Below, one piece after another: positions 49,261-61,864 of a stretch of 64,000 bases of DNA; within the stretch, counting starts at the first letter, position 1, and the number at the start of each line of letters is the position of its first letter. The notes under the pieces were generated by a model that was not told the origin of the DNA, did no database searches, and saw only the letters and a list, made by a program, of their open reading frames with translations. A program made the translations under genes and the position numbers. The stretch spans positions 310,001 to 374,000 of the forward strand of contig NZ_UWFN01000095.1 of assembly GCF_900602065.1 (NCBI RefSeq). The letters are read 5' to 3'. The stretch comes from Pseudomonas viridiflava. GTDB lineage: Bacteria; Pseudomonadota; Gammaproteobacteria; Pseudomonadales; Pseudomonadaceae.

Positions 49261-51755
49261 CAGACGGACACCGTACGCTGGCTGATATCGTCGACATGGG
49301 CAAAGTGACGCAAGGCCAGCCGGTCAGAGATTTGCCCGGCGGCATCACCAATGCTTTGTAGCATGTCCGCAAGCCCCTCCAGCACTGCCTGAATGCTGCT
49401 GTCACCAAACAACGGATTCTCCAGACAACCCAGGTCGAAACTCGACAGTCGTCGAACCAGCGTGCCGAGGCTCGCATCTCGCGGCGCACAAAACTCTTCG
49501 TTCAAACGATTCAGAGACTTGGATACCAGTTTGAGCTGGAACAGCACCGCGTGAGGGTTCTGATCATCGAGCAGTAACAGGTCAAGCACCGGAATCAGTT
49601 GCGGCACCGCCAGGTAACGCGAGCGATAGGTGATGCTGCTGTTGCCCAACTCCAGCAGCCACTCCAGTCCCTCTTGGTCTGTTACCGCCGCACTGCGCAG
49701 GAAAGCCGCCAGGCTGTTGCTGAGAAACTTCAGACGCTCGATACGCCTACCTATCATCAGAAAGCGCCAGCCTTCGTCGCGGGTCATGTCGTCCAACGCG
49801 AACCCGGACAATGCTGCAAGGGACATGACCAGTCGATTGAGGAAATCCAGCAGTTGGCCGAAATCCGGATCCTTGCTCTCCAGGCTGATGGCTTCACGCT
49901 GCAATTCAACCAGTGCCTGCCAGTTCTCACGGGAAAGTTTGCCGCGCACCTGAGACGCAGCCCATTGCAAGCGTTGCAGGTTGGCGCGCAGGCTGAACGG
50001 CCAGTCTTCGCCGAGAAGCCCCGCCAGAAGTCGATCAGGCAACGAACCGCCTTCTTCTTCATCAGGCAGCAGGTTCAGACGCTCGCCCAGCGCCACGGCA
50101 GCCTCAAGAGCCACAGGATCATCGCCGTCCACATACCGCGCAAGCATGATGCGCAGCAAGCGCGCACTGTTATCACAGCGTTCGCAGTAGCGACCGAACC
50201 AGAACAGGTTCTCCACCACACGCGACGGCAAGTAAGGGTCGCGGCGGATCAGATCATGCACACCCAGAGTGCGCTGACTTTTCCAGGGCTCGCCGGCTTG
50301 CGAAAGCTCGCCCAGTACCCAGGTATCCTTGCTGGCACCACCGCGCTGCATCGATACCACCTCGGCATCCGCTTCAGCGGCGACCCGGGTCAAGCCTCCC
50401 GGCAGAACGCGATAGCCCTCGGAACTGGCCACGGCGTATACACGCATGCCAATCGCGCGTGGCTGCAGTTGCTCGCCATCGGCCTGCCAGACAGGCGCAT
50501 GGGACAACTGTGCCAGCTCCTGAGCCACGTAAGCGTAAGGTCTGGCCTGCATGCGCAGCGCAAGGGCTTCACGCTGGGCCTTGTTCAAGTCCCGGCCAAA
50601 TACCGGTGCGAAACTCTGGGATGGAAACGCCGGTTTGATCAACAACTCTGGCAGCTTCTCCAGCGCTTGAGCGAGAACAGGCGGCTCGCCACACCACCAG
50701 GTCGCCACTGAAGGCAAGATCAGGTCTTCGCCGAACAGGTGCTGGGATATTTTCGGCAAAAAGCCCAGCAGGCCCGGCGATTCGAGAACGCCGCTGCCCA
50801 ACGCATTTGCGACCAGCACCTTGCCCTGACGCACAGCCTCCAGCAAACCCGGTACCCCGAGCGCCGAATCAGTACGCAGCTCCAGAGGATCGCAGAAATC
50901 ATCATCCAGGCGACGCATGATCGCGTGTACCCGGCGCAGGCCACTGAGGGTTTTCAGATACACCGTTGCGTCGCGCACGGTGAGGTCGCCGCCTTCGACC
51001 AGCGGATAACCCAACTGGCGCGCCAGATACAGATGTTCGAAGTAACTTTCGTTGAAACGTCCCGGCGTCAGCAAAACAATCAGCGGTGTTTCATTGCTGG
51101 CGGGTGCTTGGCGGGCAAGGGTTTCCTGCAAGGCGCGGAAAAAACCGGACAGGTGCTGAACCTGCAGATCACGGTAGGTTTCGGGGAATGCACGGGACAC
51201 AATCTGGCGGTTTTCCAACGCATAGCCAGCGCCCGATGGCGCCTGGGTACGATCGGCTGTCACCCACCAGCGCCCATCGGGCGTGCGCGCAAGATCGACC
51301 GCGTACATATGCAGAAATGCATCTTCCGGAGGCGCAATGCCCTGGCACGGCCACAGAAAATTGTTGTGACCGAACACCAGCTCAGCGGGCAATAGCCCTT
51401 TGGAGATCAGGGTCTGCGGTCCATACAGGTCTGCCAGCACGGCATTGAGCAACTTCGCCCGCTGCGCGATGCCCGCAGCCACTTGTTGCCATTCTTCGGC
51501 GGGAATCAGGTGCGGCAGCAGATCCAGCTCCCACGGCCGGTCAGCCCCCTTGGGGTCGGCGTAGACATTGTACGTCACGCCATTTTCCTGAATCTGCCTG
51601 GCCAGCAGGGCCTGACGCTGGATCAGTTGTGCGGGGGTACTGCGCTGCAATTGCTCATACATGCGCTGCCAATGGGGGCGAACGGCACCATCGGCATCAA
51701 GCATTTCATGATAAGTACCCGCAAACACAGGGTAATGGTCAAGCAAGTCGTGCAT
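49260..51755 (-). CDS. Circularly permuted ATP-grasp fused to alpha-E domain
   Basis: An 831-residue fusion. Residues ~75-480 are a circularly permuted type-2 ATP-grasp (NNFLWPCQGIAPPEDAFLHMYAVDLARTPDGRWWV; LPELLIKPAFPSQSF), a predicted peptide or amide ligase. Residues ~515-820 form the alpha-helical alpha-E domain (PSRVVENLFWFGRYCERCDNSARLLRIMLARYVDG). In many genomes the two are separate proteins. It is sandwiched between two transglutaminase genes, a conserved but biochemically undefined association. Confidence 0.92.
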   Translation of the reverse strand: MHDLLDHYPVFAGTYHEMLDADGAVRPHWQRMYEQLQRSTPAQLIQRQALLARQIQENGVTYNVYADPKGADRPWELDLLPHLIPAEEWQQVAAGIAQRAKLLNAVLADLYGPQTLISKGLLPAELVFGHNNFLWPCQGIAPPEDAFLHMYAVDLARTPDGRWWVTADRTQAPSGAGYALENRQIVSRAFPETYRDLQVQHLSGFFRALQETLARQAPASNETPLIVLLTPGRFNESYFEHLYLARQLGYPLVEGGDLTVRDATVYLKTLSGLRRVHAIMRRLDDDFCDPLELRTDSALGVPGLLEAVRQGKVLVANALGSGVLESPGLLGFLPKISQHLFGEDLILPSVATWWCGEPPVLAQALEKLPELLIKPAFPSQSFAPVFGRDLNKAQREALALRMQARPYAYVAQELAQLSHAPVWQADGEQLQPRAIGMRVYAVASSEGYRVLPGGLTRVAAEADAEVVSMQRGGASKDTWVLGELSQAGEPWKSQRTLGVHDLIRRDPYLPSRVVENLFWFGRYCERCDNSARLLRIMLARYVDGDDPVALEAAVALGERLNLLPDEEEGGSLPDRLLAGLLGEDWPFSLRANLQRLQWAASQVRGKLSRENWQALVELQREAISLESKDPDFGQLLDFLNRLVMSLAALSGFALDDMTRDEGWRFLMIGRRIERLKFLSNSLAAFLRSAAVTDQEGLEWLLELGNSSITYRSRYLAVPQLIPVLDLLLLDDQNPHAVLFQLKLVSKSLNRLNEEFCAPRDASLGTLVRRLSSFDLGCLENPLFGDSSIQAVLEGLADMLQSIGDAAGQISDRLALRHFAHVDDISQRTVSV

Positions 51756-51868
51756 GGAAGGCTCGGCAGAGACTAAAAATTCAGAGTAGCGCAGTCGGAT
51801 GTCAGCCGTTGGATGGCTGCTCCGGCTGACGGAACCATTTTTATAAAAACGAATGAATCAACGTGCCC

Positions 51869-51938
51869 GGCAGGAGCGAACGTGTTCGCGAGACGTCATA
51901 CCTGATACGCAACCTCGCGAACAAGTTCGCTCCTACCA
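51869..51938. repeat. Degenerate REP pair
   Basis: GGCAGGAGCGAACGTGTTCGCG and complement-like GCGAACAAGTTCGCTCCTACC in the gap between the DUF2126 and ATP-grasp genes. Confidence 0.75.
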
Positions 51939-51966
51939 GTCCGAGCCGGCTGTGACTGACGCCCTT

Positions 51967-54900
51967 TTATTTATGCAAACGCATATCCAGCGTCATCGGC
52001 AGTTCATCATTAACGCTAAGCAGTGGCACTTCCAGTTTGCCGGGGGTATGACCAATCCTGAAGAACCGCGCCAGACGACGGCTTTCCGCTTCGTTAGCGT
52101 TGACCGGCAGGGTCTCGTAATTGCGGCCGCCAGGATGCGCGACATGATACTCGCAGCCGCCCAGCGAACGCTGCATCCAGGTATCGACAAGGTCGAATAC
52201 CAGCGGTGCATGCACCGGGATGGTAGGTTGCAGACAGTTGGCAGGTTGCCAGGCGCGATAACGCACACCCGCGACAAACTCACCGACTCGCCCAGTGGGC
52301 TGCAACGGTATCGCAATGCCATTACAGGTCAATACATAACGTTTCGGCGGCATGCCGTTAATCTTGACCTGCAGACGTTCAAGGGAAGAATCCACGTAGC
52401 GCACCGCGCCACCCGCCGAACCTTCTTCACCCAGCACGTGCCAAGGCTCAAGCGCCTGACGCAATTCCAGCTCGATGCCACTGACCGCGTAATCGCCGAC
52501 CTTGGGAAAGCGGAATTCCAGGTGCGCCGCAAACCACTCGGCACGCAGCGGGTACCCGGCGTTGTTCAACTCCTCGATAACGTCCGCAAAATCCTGCTCG
52601 ATGAAGTGCGGCAACATGAACCGGTCATGCAGCTCAGTACCCCAACGAGCCAGCTTGGCCGGCGCATACGGCTCGCGCCAGAAACGCGCCACCAGCGCAC
52701 GCAGCAGCAGTTGCTGCGCAAGACTCATCCGCGCATGAGGCGGCATTTCGAAGGCGCGCAACTCCAGTAAGCCCAAGCGACCAGTAGCGCCGTCAGGGGA
52801 GTACAACTTGTCGATACAGAATTCGGCCCGATGCGTATTGCCGGTGACGTCGATCAGCAAGTTACGCAGCAGCCGGTCAACCACCCACGGAGCAACTTCT
52901 TCGCCGGGCGCGGGCATTTGTGCAAAGGCGATTTCCAGCTCATACAACGAGTCGTTACGCGCCTCATCGACCCGTGGTGCCTGGGAAGTCGGACCGATGA
53001 ACAGCCCGGAAAACAGGTACGACAGCGATGGGTGGTTGTGCCAGTAGCTGAGCAGACTGCGCAGCACGTCGGGACGCCGCAGGAATGGCGAATCACCTGG
53101 CGTAGCGCCACCCAGCACAAAGTGGTTGCCGCCACCGGTGCCGGTGTGGCGACCGTCAATCATGAACTTCTCGGTGGTCAGACGCGTCAGCCGCGCCTGC
53201 TCGTATAGAAACTCGGTGCGCTCCACCAACTCGTCCCATGATGCGGACGGCTGTACGTTAACTTCAATGACGCCCGGATCAGGCGTGATACGGAAGTTAG
53301 CCAGGCGAGGATCGCTTGGCGGCTCATAGCCTTCCAGCAGGATCGGGCAATTGAGCTCTTCGGCACTGGCCTCTATGGCAGCGACCAGTTCCAGGTAATG
53401 TTCGAGCTTTTCCAGCGGCGGCATGAACAGGTACAACCGCCCTTCCCGCGCTTCAGCACACAACGCCGTACGGGTAAGCCAATCGGCAGACTCGTCGATT
53501 TTCGGCATCCGCTCGGCGTTGGCGTCCGGATGTTCTGTAAGCCCGGTCAGTTGCGCCTGAACCTGTCCGTCGTCTGGCAACTCGGGGAAGTCCTGGTTGA
53601 AGTCGGTGGGGTGGATAAAAGGATATTCCGCCGCCTTGACCCAGGGCTGCGATGCTAAGGGCAAACGATAACCGAGCGCCGAATCGCCAGGCACCAGACG
53701 GCAGTGGTTGTCGCGCAGATACCAACGGCCGCTCTGCCAGCGATCACCGTCAACGGAGCGAGCCAAAGGCAAAACCTGGCCGATCACCTTGTCCAGCCCC
53801 TGAGCAAAAACCTTGCGCAGTCGCGCACGCTCAAGCTCGTCACCCAGCCGCGAATCTTCCGCGCTGACGTTGGCAGGCAGCGCGCCTTCACGCCACAAGT
53901 AGTAGAAGTTGTCTTCGTAGGCCGGGAACACAAAGCGCGTCGGCAGCTTCAGCCGTTCGGCCACGCTGGCCAGGAACTTCCCGGCCAGCTCACCGGTTGC
54001 ACCGTAATTCTCGGTTTCTTCGGCAATCAACGCATTGTTGTGCCAGACCGGTTGCCCGTCTTTACGCCAGAAGCAATTGAGTGACCAGCGCGGCAACTGC
54101 TCGCCCGGGTACCATTTGCCCTGACCAAAATGCACGATCCCCAGTGGGGCGTAGTGCTTGCGCATGCGCTGGAACAGTTCAGCCGACAAGGCACGCTTTT
54201 TCGGCCCCAGTGCAGCCGTGTTCCACTCCGCGCCATCGCGGTCGTCGATCGAAACAAAGGTCGGCTCGCCGCCCATGGTCAGACGAACATCGTTGTCAGC
54301 CAGATCACGGTCTATCTGATGGCCCAGCGTTTGAATATCAGCCCACTGCTGCTCGGTGTAAGGCTTGGTGACGCGAGGTGCCTCCCAGATCCGTTCAACG
54401 GACATCTCGTGGCTGAACTCGGTTTCACACGGTTCGACCAGCCCGCTGATCGGTGCCGCCGATGAGGGCTCGGGGCTGCAGGCCAGGGGAATATGCCCTT
54501 CGCCTGCGAACAAACCGGAAGTCGCGTCGAGGCCGACCCAGCCTGCGCCGGGTAGATAAACCTCGCACCAGGCGTGCAGATCGGTGAAGTCGACGTCAGT
54601 TCCGGAGGGGCCATCAAGGGCTTCAACGTCAGCTTTGAGCTGAATCAGGTAGCCGGACACGAAGCGCGCAGCCATGCCCAGGTGACGTAGCAACTGCACC
54701 AGCAACCAGGCCGAGTCACGGCAGGAGCCAGAGGCGTTTTCCAGAGTGAATTCTGGCGTCTGTACACCTGGCTCCATGCGGATCAGGTAATCAATATCCT
54801 GACTCAGACGCTGATTGAGCCCGACCAGAAAGTCGATGGCGGGCAACGGCGTACGATCGATGCTGGCCAGATAGGCAGCAAAGCGAGGGGTCAGCGGCAG

Positions 54901-55260
54901 CTTTTCAAGATACGGCGCCAGTTCGCGCTGTTCTTCGCTGGCATAGAAAAATGGGATTTTCTCGGCGTAAGGTTCGAGGAAGAAGTCGAATGGGTTGAAG
55001 ACAGCCATTTCGGCGACCAGATCGACTTCAACACGCAACTCATTGGTCTTTTCCGGAAAGACCAGACGCGCCAGATAATTGCCTTGAGGGTCCTGCTGCC
55101 AGTTTATGAAGTGATTTTCAGGCAGGACTTTCAGTGAGTACGACAAAACCCGGGTACGGCTATGGGCCGCCGGACGCAGGCGAACAATCTGCGGACCAAG
55201 TTCAACCGCTCGTTCGTAGCGGTAGTGCGTAACGTGGTGCAAGGCAATATGAATCGACAC
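51967..55260 (-). CDS. Large transglutaminase-DUF2126 protein
   Basis: A 1097-residue cytoplasmic protein. I choose the GTG at 55260 because AGGAGG sits six bases upstream and the product then starts VSIHIALHHVTHYRY as in the family. Domains: transglutaminase N-terminal beta domain (1-~75), core with C180 (SGSCRDSAW), H229 (DLHAWCEV) and D245 (GLDATSG), then the DUF2126 region to the end (~300-1097). It likely acts with the ATP-grasp/alpha-E protein in a peptide modification route. Confidence 0.92.
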   Translation of the reverse strand: MSIHIALHHVTHYRYERAVELGPQIVRLRPAAHSRTRVLSYSLKVLPENHFINWQQDPQGNYLARLVFPEKTNELRVEVDLVAEMAVFNPFDFFLEPYAEKIPFFYASEEQRELAPYLEKLPLTPRFAAYLASIDRTPLPAIDFLVGLNQRLSQDIDYLIRMEPGVQTPEFTLENASGSCRDSAWLLVQLLRHLGMAARFVSGYLIQLKADVEALDGPSGTDVDFTDLHAWCEVYLPGAGWVGLDATSGLFAGEGHIPLACSPEPSSAAPISGLVEPCETEFSHEMSVERIWEAPRVTKPYTEQQWADIQTLGHQIDRDLADNDVRLTMGGEPTFVSIDDRDGAEWNTAALGPKKRALSAELFQRMRKHYAPLGIVHFGQGKWYPGEQLPRWSLNCFWRKDGQPVWHNNALIAEETENYGATGELAGKFLASVAERLKLPTRFVFPAYEDNFYYLWREGALPANVSAEDSRLGDELERARLRKVFAQGLDKVIGQVLPLARSVDGDRWQSGRWYLRDNHCRLVPGDSALGYRLPLASQPWVKAAEYPFIHPTDFNQDFPELPDDGQVQAQLTGLTEHPDANAERMPKIDESADWLTRTALCAEAREGRLYLFMPPLEKLEHYLELVAAIEASAEELNCPILLEGYEPPSDPRLANFRITPDPGVIEVNVQPSASWDELVERTEFLYEQARLTRLTTEKFMIDGRHTGTGGGNHFVLGGATPGDSPFLRRPDVLRSLLSYWHNHPSLSYLFSGLFIGPTSQAPRVDEARNDSLYELEIAFAQMPAPGEEVAPWVVDRLLRNLLIDVTGNTHRAEFCIDKLYSPDGATGRLGLLELRAFEMPPHARMSLAQQLLLRALVARFWREPYAPAKLARWGTELHDRFMLPHFIEQDFADVIEELNNAGYPLRAEWFAAHLEFRFPKVGDYAVSGIELELRQALEPWHVLGEEGSAGGAVRYVDSSLERLQVKINGMPPKRYVLTCNGIAIPLQPTGRVGEFVAGVRYRAWQPANCLQPTIPVHAPLVFDLVDTWMQRSLGGCEYHVAHPGGRNYETLPVNANEAESRRLARFFRIGHTPGKLEVPLLSVNDELPMTLDMRLHK

Positions 55261-55440
55261 GGCGTGCCTCCTGCGAGCCTGGACGGTAATGGAACCGCGC
55301 AAGACTTATGCCATCCGGGCAAATACGGCGGTTCCTCGACGGCGAGGCAGAACCAGGCACTATTAAAGCGCCCACCGTGCCCCGCGGTGCAAGCGTTGCA
55401 CAGAAATAAGGCAGGAGGATGGAAATTTGCGGAGGCAATC

Positions 55441-55515
55441 TTGTAGAAGCTGTCGACGGCTGCGATAGCGGTGTGTCAGAAACAAACCTTTCGCAACCTT
55501 CGGCAGCTCCTACAG
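55441..55515. repeat. REP pair between DUF2126 gene and ygiQ
   Basis: GCTGCCGAAGGCTGCGA family; the left arm is degenerate (GTAGAAGCTGTCGACGGC). The neighbouring 55261-55440 carries the upstream region of the DUF2126 gene, with nothing else seen. Confidence 0.8.
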
Positions 55516-55533
55516 AAAAGCAGGTAAGCGGGT

Positions 55534-57834
<2,301 letters not shown>

Positions 57835-57900
57835 GTCGGAACCTACGTTTGCACGTTGGAAAAATCGCGGGCGCGGAATATAGCACAAATTTTGATCAAG

Positions 57901-57973
57901 TCCGACGGTAATGGTCGGATTTGAGTGACGGGTGGCGGGACTGCCCATTACCTGTGGGAGCGGTGCTCCCACA
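57901..57973. repeat. Two hairpins between dnaB and ygiQ
   Basis: TCCGAC-N7-GTCGGA (57901-57919) and TGTGGGAGC-GGT-GCTCCCACA (57953-57973, a minimal REP-like element). Both lie downstream of dnaB on the minus strand and may end or protect its transcript. Confidence 0.65.
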
Positions 57974-57990
57974 TAAACACTCCCAGCACA

Positions 57991-59385
57991 TCAATCGTCG
58001 TCGAAGTTGTAACTGCCCGGCGCGAGATTTTCGAAACGGGTGTACTTACCGATAAACGCCAACCGCGTGGTACCGATCGGCCCGTTACGCTGTTTACCGA
58101 TAATGATTTCAGCGATGCCTTTATGCTCGGTTTCCGGGTGGTATACCTCGTCCCGGTAAACGAACATGATCACGTCAGCATCCTGCTCGATCGCTCCGGA
58201 TTCCCGCAAGTCGGAGTTGATCGGGCGTTTGTTCGGACGCTGCTCCAGGGAGCGGTTGAGCTGAGACAACGCAACGACCGGGCAGTTGAATTCCTTTGCG
58301 AGGGCTTTCAACGAGCGGGAAATCTCGGAAATCTCGTTAGTCCGGTTATCACCGCCAGAGCCGGGGATCTGCATCAACTGCAGGTAGTCGATCATGATCA
58401 AGGCAATGTCGCCATGCTCACGCACCAGACGCCGGGTCCGGGCGCGCATCTCCGACGGGCTGATGCCCGCGGTATCGTCAATGAACAGCTTGCGCTCGTT
58501 CAGCAGGTTGACCGCCGAAGTCAGGCGCGGCCAATCGTCATCTTCCAGCCGACCGGCACGGACCTTGGTCTGGTCGATACGGCCCAGCGAGGAAAGCATA
58601 CGCATGATCAGCGATTCACCTGGCATCTCCAACGAGTAAACCAGTACTGCCTTGTCGCTGCGTAACACAGCGTTCTCCACCAGGTTCATGGCGAAGGTGG
58701 TTTTACCCATGGACGGACGACCGGCGACGATGATCAAGTCAGCCGGTTGCAGGCCACTGGTTTTTTCATCAAGGTCCGTGTAACCGGTGGACAGGCCAGT
58801 AATCGCATTATCAGTGTTGAACAGCGTATCGATACGATCGATGGCCATCGTCAACAGGTCGGTCACGGCAACCGGACCACCCGTTTTAGGGCGCGCTTCA
58901 GCGATCTGGAAGATCTGCCGTTCAGCTTCATCCAGAATCTCTTCGGCGTTACGTCCTTCCGGGTTGAACGCGCTGTCGGCAATTTCGGTGCTGATGCTGA
59001 TCAACTGTCGCAACGTCGCCCGTTCACGGACGATTTGCGCATAGGCCTTGATGTTGGCCACCGACGGAATGTTTTTCGCCAGTTCACTGAGGTAGCCCAG
59101 ACCGCCAACCTGCGAAGTCTGCCCTTCCTTTTCCAGCTGCTCAGCCAGGGTAACCACGTCGATTGGCTGGTTCTGGTCAGCCAGACGTGCGATTGCACGG
59201 AAGATCAAGCGGTGGTCATGTCGATAGAAATCACCGTCCGAGACCTGATCAAGCACACGTTCCCAGGCGTTGTTGTCCAGCATCAGACCGCCGAGCACTG
59301 CCTGTTCGGCCTCGATGGAATGCGGCGGCACCTTCAGGGCAGCGGTTTGCAGATCATATTGCTCAGGGGCGGAGATATCGTTCAT
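57991..59385 (-). CDS. dnaB: Replicative DNA helicase DnaB
   Basis: Hexameric 5'-3' helicase of the replisome, 464 residues. The N-terminal primase-binding domain begins PPHSIEAEQAVLGGLMLDN; the RecA-like domain has Walker A GRPSMGKTTFA, Walker B-like IALIMIDYLQLM, and EQRPNKRPINSDLRESGAIEQDAD. No intein. It is 124 bp after rplI across a terminator. Confidence 0.98.
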   Translation of the reverse strand: MNDISAPEQYDLQTAALKVPPHSIEAEQAVLGGLMLDNNAWERVLDQVSDGDFYRHDHRLIFRAIARLADQNQPIDVVTLAEQLEKEGQTSQVGGLGYLSELAKNIPSVANIKAYAQIVRERATLRQLISISTEIADSAFNPEGRNAEEILDEAERQIFQIAEARPKTGGPVAVTDLLTMAIDRIDTLFNTDNAITGLSTGYTDLDEKTSGLQPADLIIVAGRPSMGKTTFAMNLVENAVLRSDKAVLVYSLEMPGESLIMRMLSSLGRIDQTKVRAGRLEDDDWPRLTSAVNLLNERKLFIDDTAGISPSEMRARTRRLVREHGDIALIMIDYLQLMQIPGSGGDNRTNEISEISRSLKALAKEFNCPVVALSQLNRSLEQRPNKRPINSDLRESGAIEQDADVIMFVYRDEVYHPETEHKGIAEIIIGKQRNGPIGTTRLAFIGKYTRFENLAPGSYNFDDD

Positions 59386-59424
59386 GTCGACTCGAAATCA
59401 GGGATGGTAAAAACCATCGGTACA

Positions 59425-59464
59425 GAAAGACAAAGGGCACGACCTGTAAACAGGATCGTGCCCG
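59425..59464 (-). terminator. Intrinsic terminator of rplI
   Basis: On the minus strand GGGCACGATCCTGT pairs with ACAGGTCGTGCCC (one bulge), then TTTGTCTTTC. It ends the rpsF-rpsR-rplI transcript before dnaB. Confidence 0.85.
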
Positions 59465-59509
59465 ATGTTAATCCTCTGACGAGCAAGTCGCCAGACGATT
59501 ACGTACTGC

Positions 59510-59956
59510 TTAAGCAGCCACCACAACAACGCGAACGGTTGCTTCTACGTCGCTGTGCAGGTGCACGGCTACGTCGAATTCGCCAACGTTACGGATGGTG
59601 CCGTTCGGCAGACGAACTTCGCTTTTTGCAACTTCAACGCCAGAGGCGGTCAGTGCATCAGCGATGTCGTGGGTGCCGATCGAACCGAACAGCTTGCCTT
59701 CGTCACCAGCAGTGGCAGTGATAGTCACTTCCAGCTCAGCCAGTTGGGCAGCGCGAGTTTCGGCAGAAGCTTTTTTGTCTGCAGCCAGTTTTTCCAGCTC
59801 GGCACGACGCTCTTCGAACGCAGCAATGTTAGCAGCGGTCGCAGCGGTAGCCTTGCCGTATGGCAGCAGGTAGTTACGACCGTAACCGGCCTTAACATTT
59901 ACTTTGTCGCCCAGGTTGCCCAGGTTCGCGACTTTTTCCAGAAGGATCAGTTGCAT
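59510..59956 (-). CDS. rplI: 50S ribosomal protein L9
   Basis: 148 residues, matching L9: N-terminal [36 protein letters not shown], a long connecting helix (residues 45-75) and a C-terminal domain. It is last in the rpsF operon. Confidence 0.98.
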   Translation of the reverse strand: MQLILLEKVANLGNLGDKVNVKAGYGRNYLLPYGKATAATAANIAAFEERRAELEKLAADKKASAETRAAQLAELEVTITATAGDEGKLFGSIGTHDIADALTASGVEVAKSEVRLPNGTIRNVGEFDVAVHLHSDVEATVRVVVVAA

Positions 59957-59975
59957 GTGAAAATCCTCTTAACTT

Positions 59976-60866
59976 TTAACCTTCACCGTTCGCGCTATCG
60001 GAGTCTTTCGATCCCAGACGACCGCGAAAATCAATCAGGCTGTCGACAATGGCAATAACCACGAGTAACGGATAGGTCAGCTGCATGAATACCAGCAGCG
60101 TTATGTACATCCCCACCAGCCAGAATCTGGCCAGTCGCTTTTCAGCCACCAAACCATGTATCAAGGCCAGCCCGGCGAATACCAGCGGTACGCTGCACAA
60201 AGGTGTCAACATGGCCATTTGAGGACCGAAGTTCGGACCTACAAGCATGCACACCAGCAGAAGTAACGCCGGTACCAGCGGGAGTCTCACGGCGCGAAAT
60301 TCACGCCCGAAACCACCGGGGTTGTACAACAACGCCTGCCAGTAACGCCCCATAATCAGGGTCAATACACTGACTGCCTGCAACAAAGCCGCTATCAGGC
60401 CATTCAGGACAGGTGGAATCAGTGCTCCAAGACGCGCTCGCTCTTCTACGGACATTTGCTCGTAGAGGCCAGAGAGCATTGTCGGCAAGAGTTTCTGCAA
60501 CTCTTGCGACATCGCCTCGATAGGCTCGCGGAAAACCGCACCCAGAACCACTGCATACACCACACCCAACGCTATGCTGACCAGCAGCACGCGGACCCAG
60601 GATTCGCTGGCGCGTAAGACCATCGCCAACCCCAGCGACCCTGCCAACACCATAAAGATGCGTGGGTCACCGAAATACCACCAGACCAAAGCCGGTAGCA
60701 GAGCCCAGGAAACAATGCCAAAAGCATCATTGAATCCGCGCCGCAGGAGCACAAGGCAACCTGCAGCAGCACTCAACCAGAACAACAGCGGCAATGCTGC
60801 ACATCCGACCACTACAAGAGTGGCCTGCATACGGCCGCGCATGATGTATTCAGCGATGGCACGCAT
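59976..60866 (-). CDS. Membrane protein of the YybS/DUF2232 type
   Basis: A 296-residue polytopic membrane protein with about eight hydrophobic helices and a soluble loop at ~120-150. Pseudomonas genomes commonly carry such a gene between rpsR and rplI. Function is unknown. It lies 19 bp before rplI, so it is translated from the ribosomal transcript. Confidence 0.8.
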   Translation of the reverse strand: MRAIAEYIMRGRMQATLVVVGCAALPLLFWLSAAAGCLVLLRRGFNDAFGIVSWALLPALVWWYFGDPRIFMVLAGSLGLAMVLRASESWVRVLLVSIALGVVYAVVLGAVFREPIEAMSQELQKLLPTMLSGLYEQMSVEERARLGALIPPVLNGLIAALLQAVSVLTLIMGRYWQALLYNPGGFGREFRAVRLPLVPALLLLVCMLVGPNFGPQMAMLTPLCSVPLVFAGLALIHGLVAEKRLARFWLVGMYITLLVFMQLTYPLLVVIAIVDSLIDFRGRLGSKDSDSANGEG

Positions 60867-60903
60867 GCGATCTATCCCTTACTACTTTGTCGACTGCCCG
60901 GTC

Positions 60904-61134
60904 TCAGCGGCCGTGGCTGTCGGTGTAGGCCAGCAGGGCCAGGAAGCGGGCACGCTTGATAGCGGTGGCCAGCTGACGCTGATAACGTGCTTTGGTACCA
61001 GTGATACGGCTTGGAACGATTTTGCCGGTCTCGGATACGTATGCTTTCAGAGTGTTGAGATCTTTGTAGTCGATCTCTTTCACGTCTTCAGCGGTGAAGC
61101 GGCAGAATTTACGACGACGGAAGAAACGTGCCAT
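60904..61134 (-). CDS. rpsR: 30S ribosomal protein S18
   Basis: 76 residues, starting [25 protein letters not shown], with the S18 core [33 protein letters not shown] ending (here [10 protein letters not shown]). One Cys is present near the start. Confidence 0.98.
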
Positions 61135-61162
61135 GTGATTGGCTCCTTAAAAGGTCCGTGGA

Positions 61163-61588
61163 TTACTCGTCAGCGTTATCGCTGTTGTCGCTGTCATCAC
61201 CATCAACGCCATCGGCGCTGTCGGAGTGCTCAGGACGGTCGCGACGCTCACGGCGCTCACTGCGGTTTTCTTCAGCCTTGAGCATCTCGGACTGGCCAGT
61301 TACGGCTTCGTCACGACGGATGACCAGGTTACGGATCACTGCATCGTTGTAGCGGAAGTTGTCTTCCAGCTCGGCCAGAGCCTTGCCAGTGCACTCAACG
61401 TTCAGCATCACGTAGTGAGCCTTGTGAACATTGTTGATTGCGTAAGCCAGTTGACGACGGCCCCAATCTTCCAGACGGTGGATTTTGCCGCCGTCTTCTT
61501 CGATCAGCTTGGTGTAACGCTCAACCATGCCGCCGACTTGCTCGCTTTGATCCGGGTGGACCAAAAAGATGATTTCGTAATGACGCAT
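61163..61588 (-). CDS. rpsF: 30S ribosomal protein S6
   Basis: 141 residues. [18 protein letters not shown] and the [16 protein letters not shown] core are S6. The C-terminal ~40 residues are highly charged and end in an Asp/Ser-rich acidic tail ([13 protein letters not shown]); tails ending in acidic residues are targets of the glutamate ligase RimK in relatives, though this one ends in a single Glu. Confidence 0.98.
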   Translation of the reverse strand: MRHYEIIFLVHPDQSEQVGGMVERYTKLIEEDGGKIHRLEDWGRRQLAYAINNVHKAHYVMLNVECTGKALAELEDNFRYNDAVIRNLVIRRDEAVTGQSEMLKAEENRSERRERRDRPEHSDSADGVDGDDSDNSDNADE

Positions 61589-61774
61589 GAATGCTCCTTA
61601 CGGGTTGTAGCCTGCCGCCAATAAGCGGTCAGACAAGGAGTGAATGACACTGTTAGTCTTGCTCAGGGACAGGCACATGAGCGCCTGCCGTGACAGCAAG
61701 GGGCGCAATTGTAGAGAAGGGGATGCAGAGGCGCAAGGTAATTGGTGATTATTTGAGCAATTACCACAAAGCCT

Positions 61775-61860
61775 CTGTAGGAGCTGCCGAAGGCTGCGAA
61801 GGTCCGAAGGACCCTCGTCGCGATTGAAGGCCAATCGCAGCCAGCGGCAGTTCCTACAGG
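61775..61860. repeat. REP pair upstream of rlmB's end
   Basis: GCTGCCGAAGGCTGCGA family; the right arm is degenerate (TCGCAGCCAGCGGCAGTTCC). It separates rlmB from the rpsF operon. Confidence 0.82.
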
Positions 61861-61864
61861 GATA

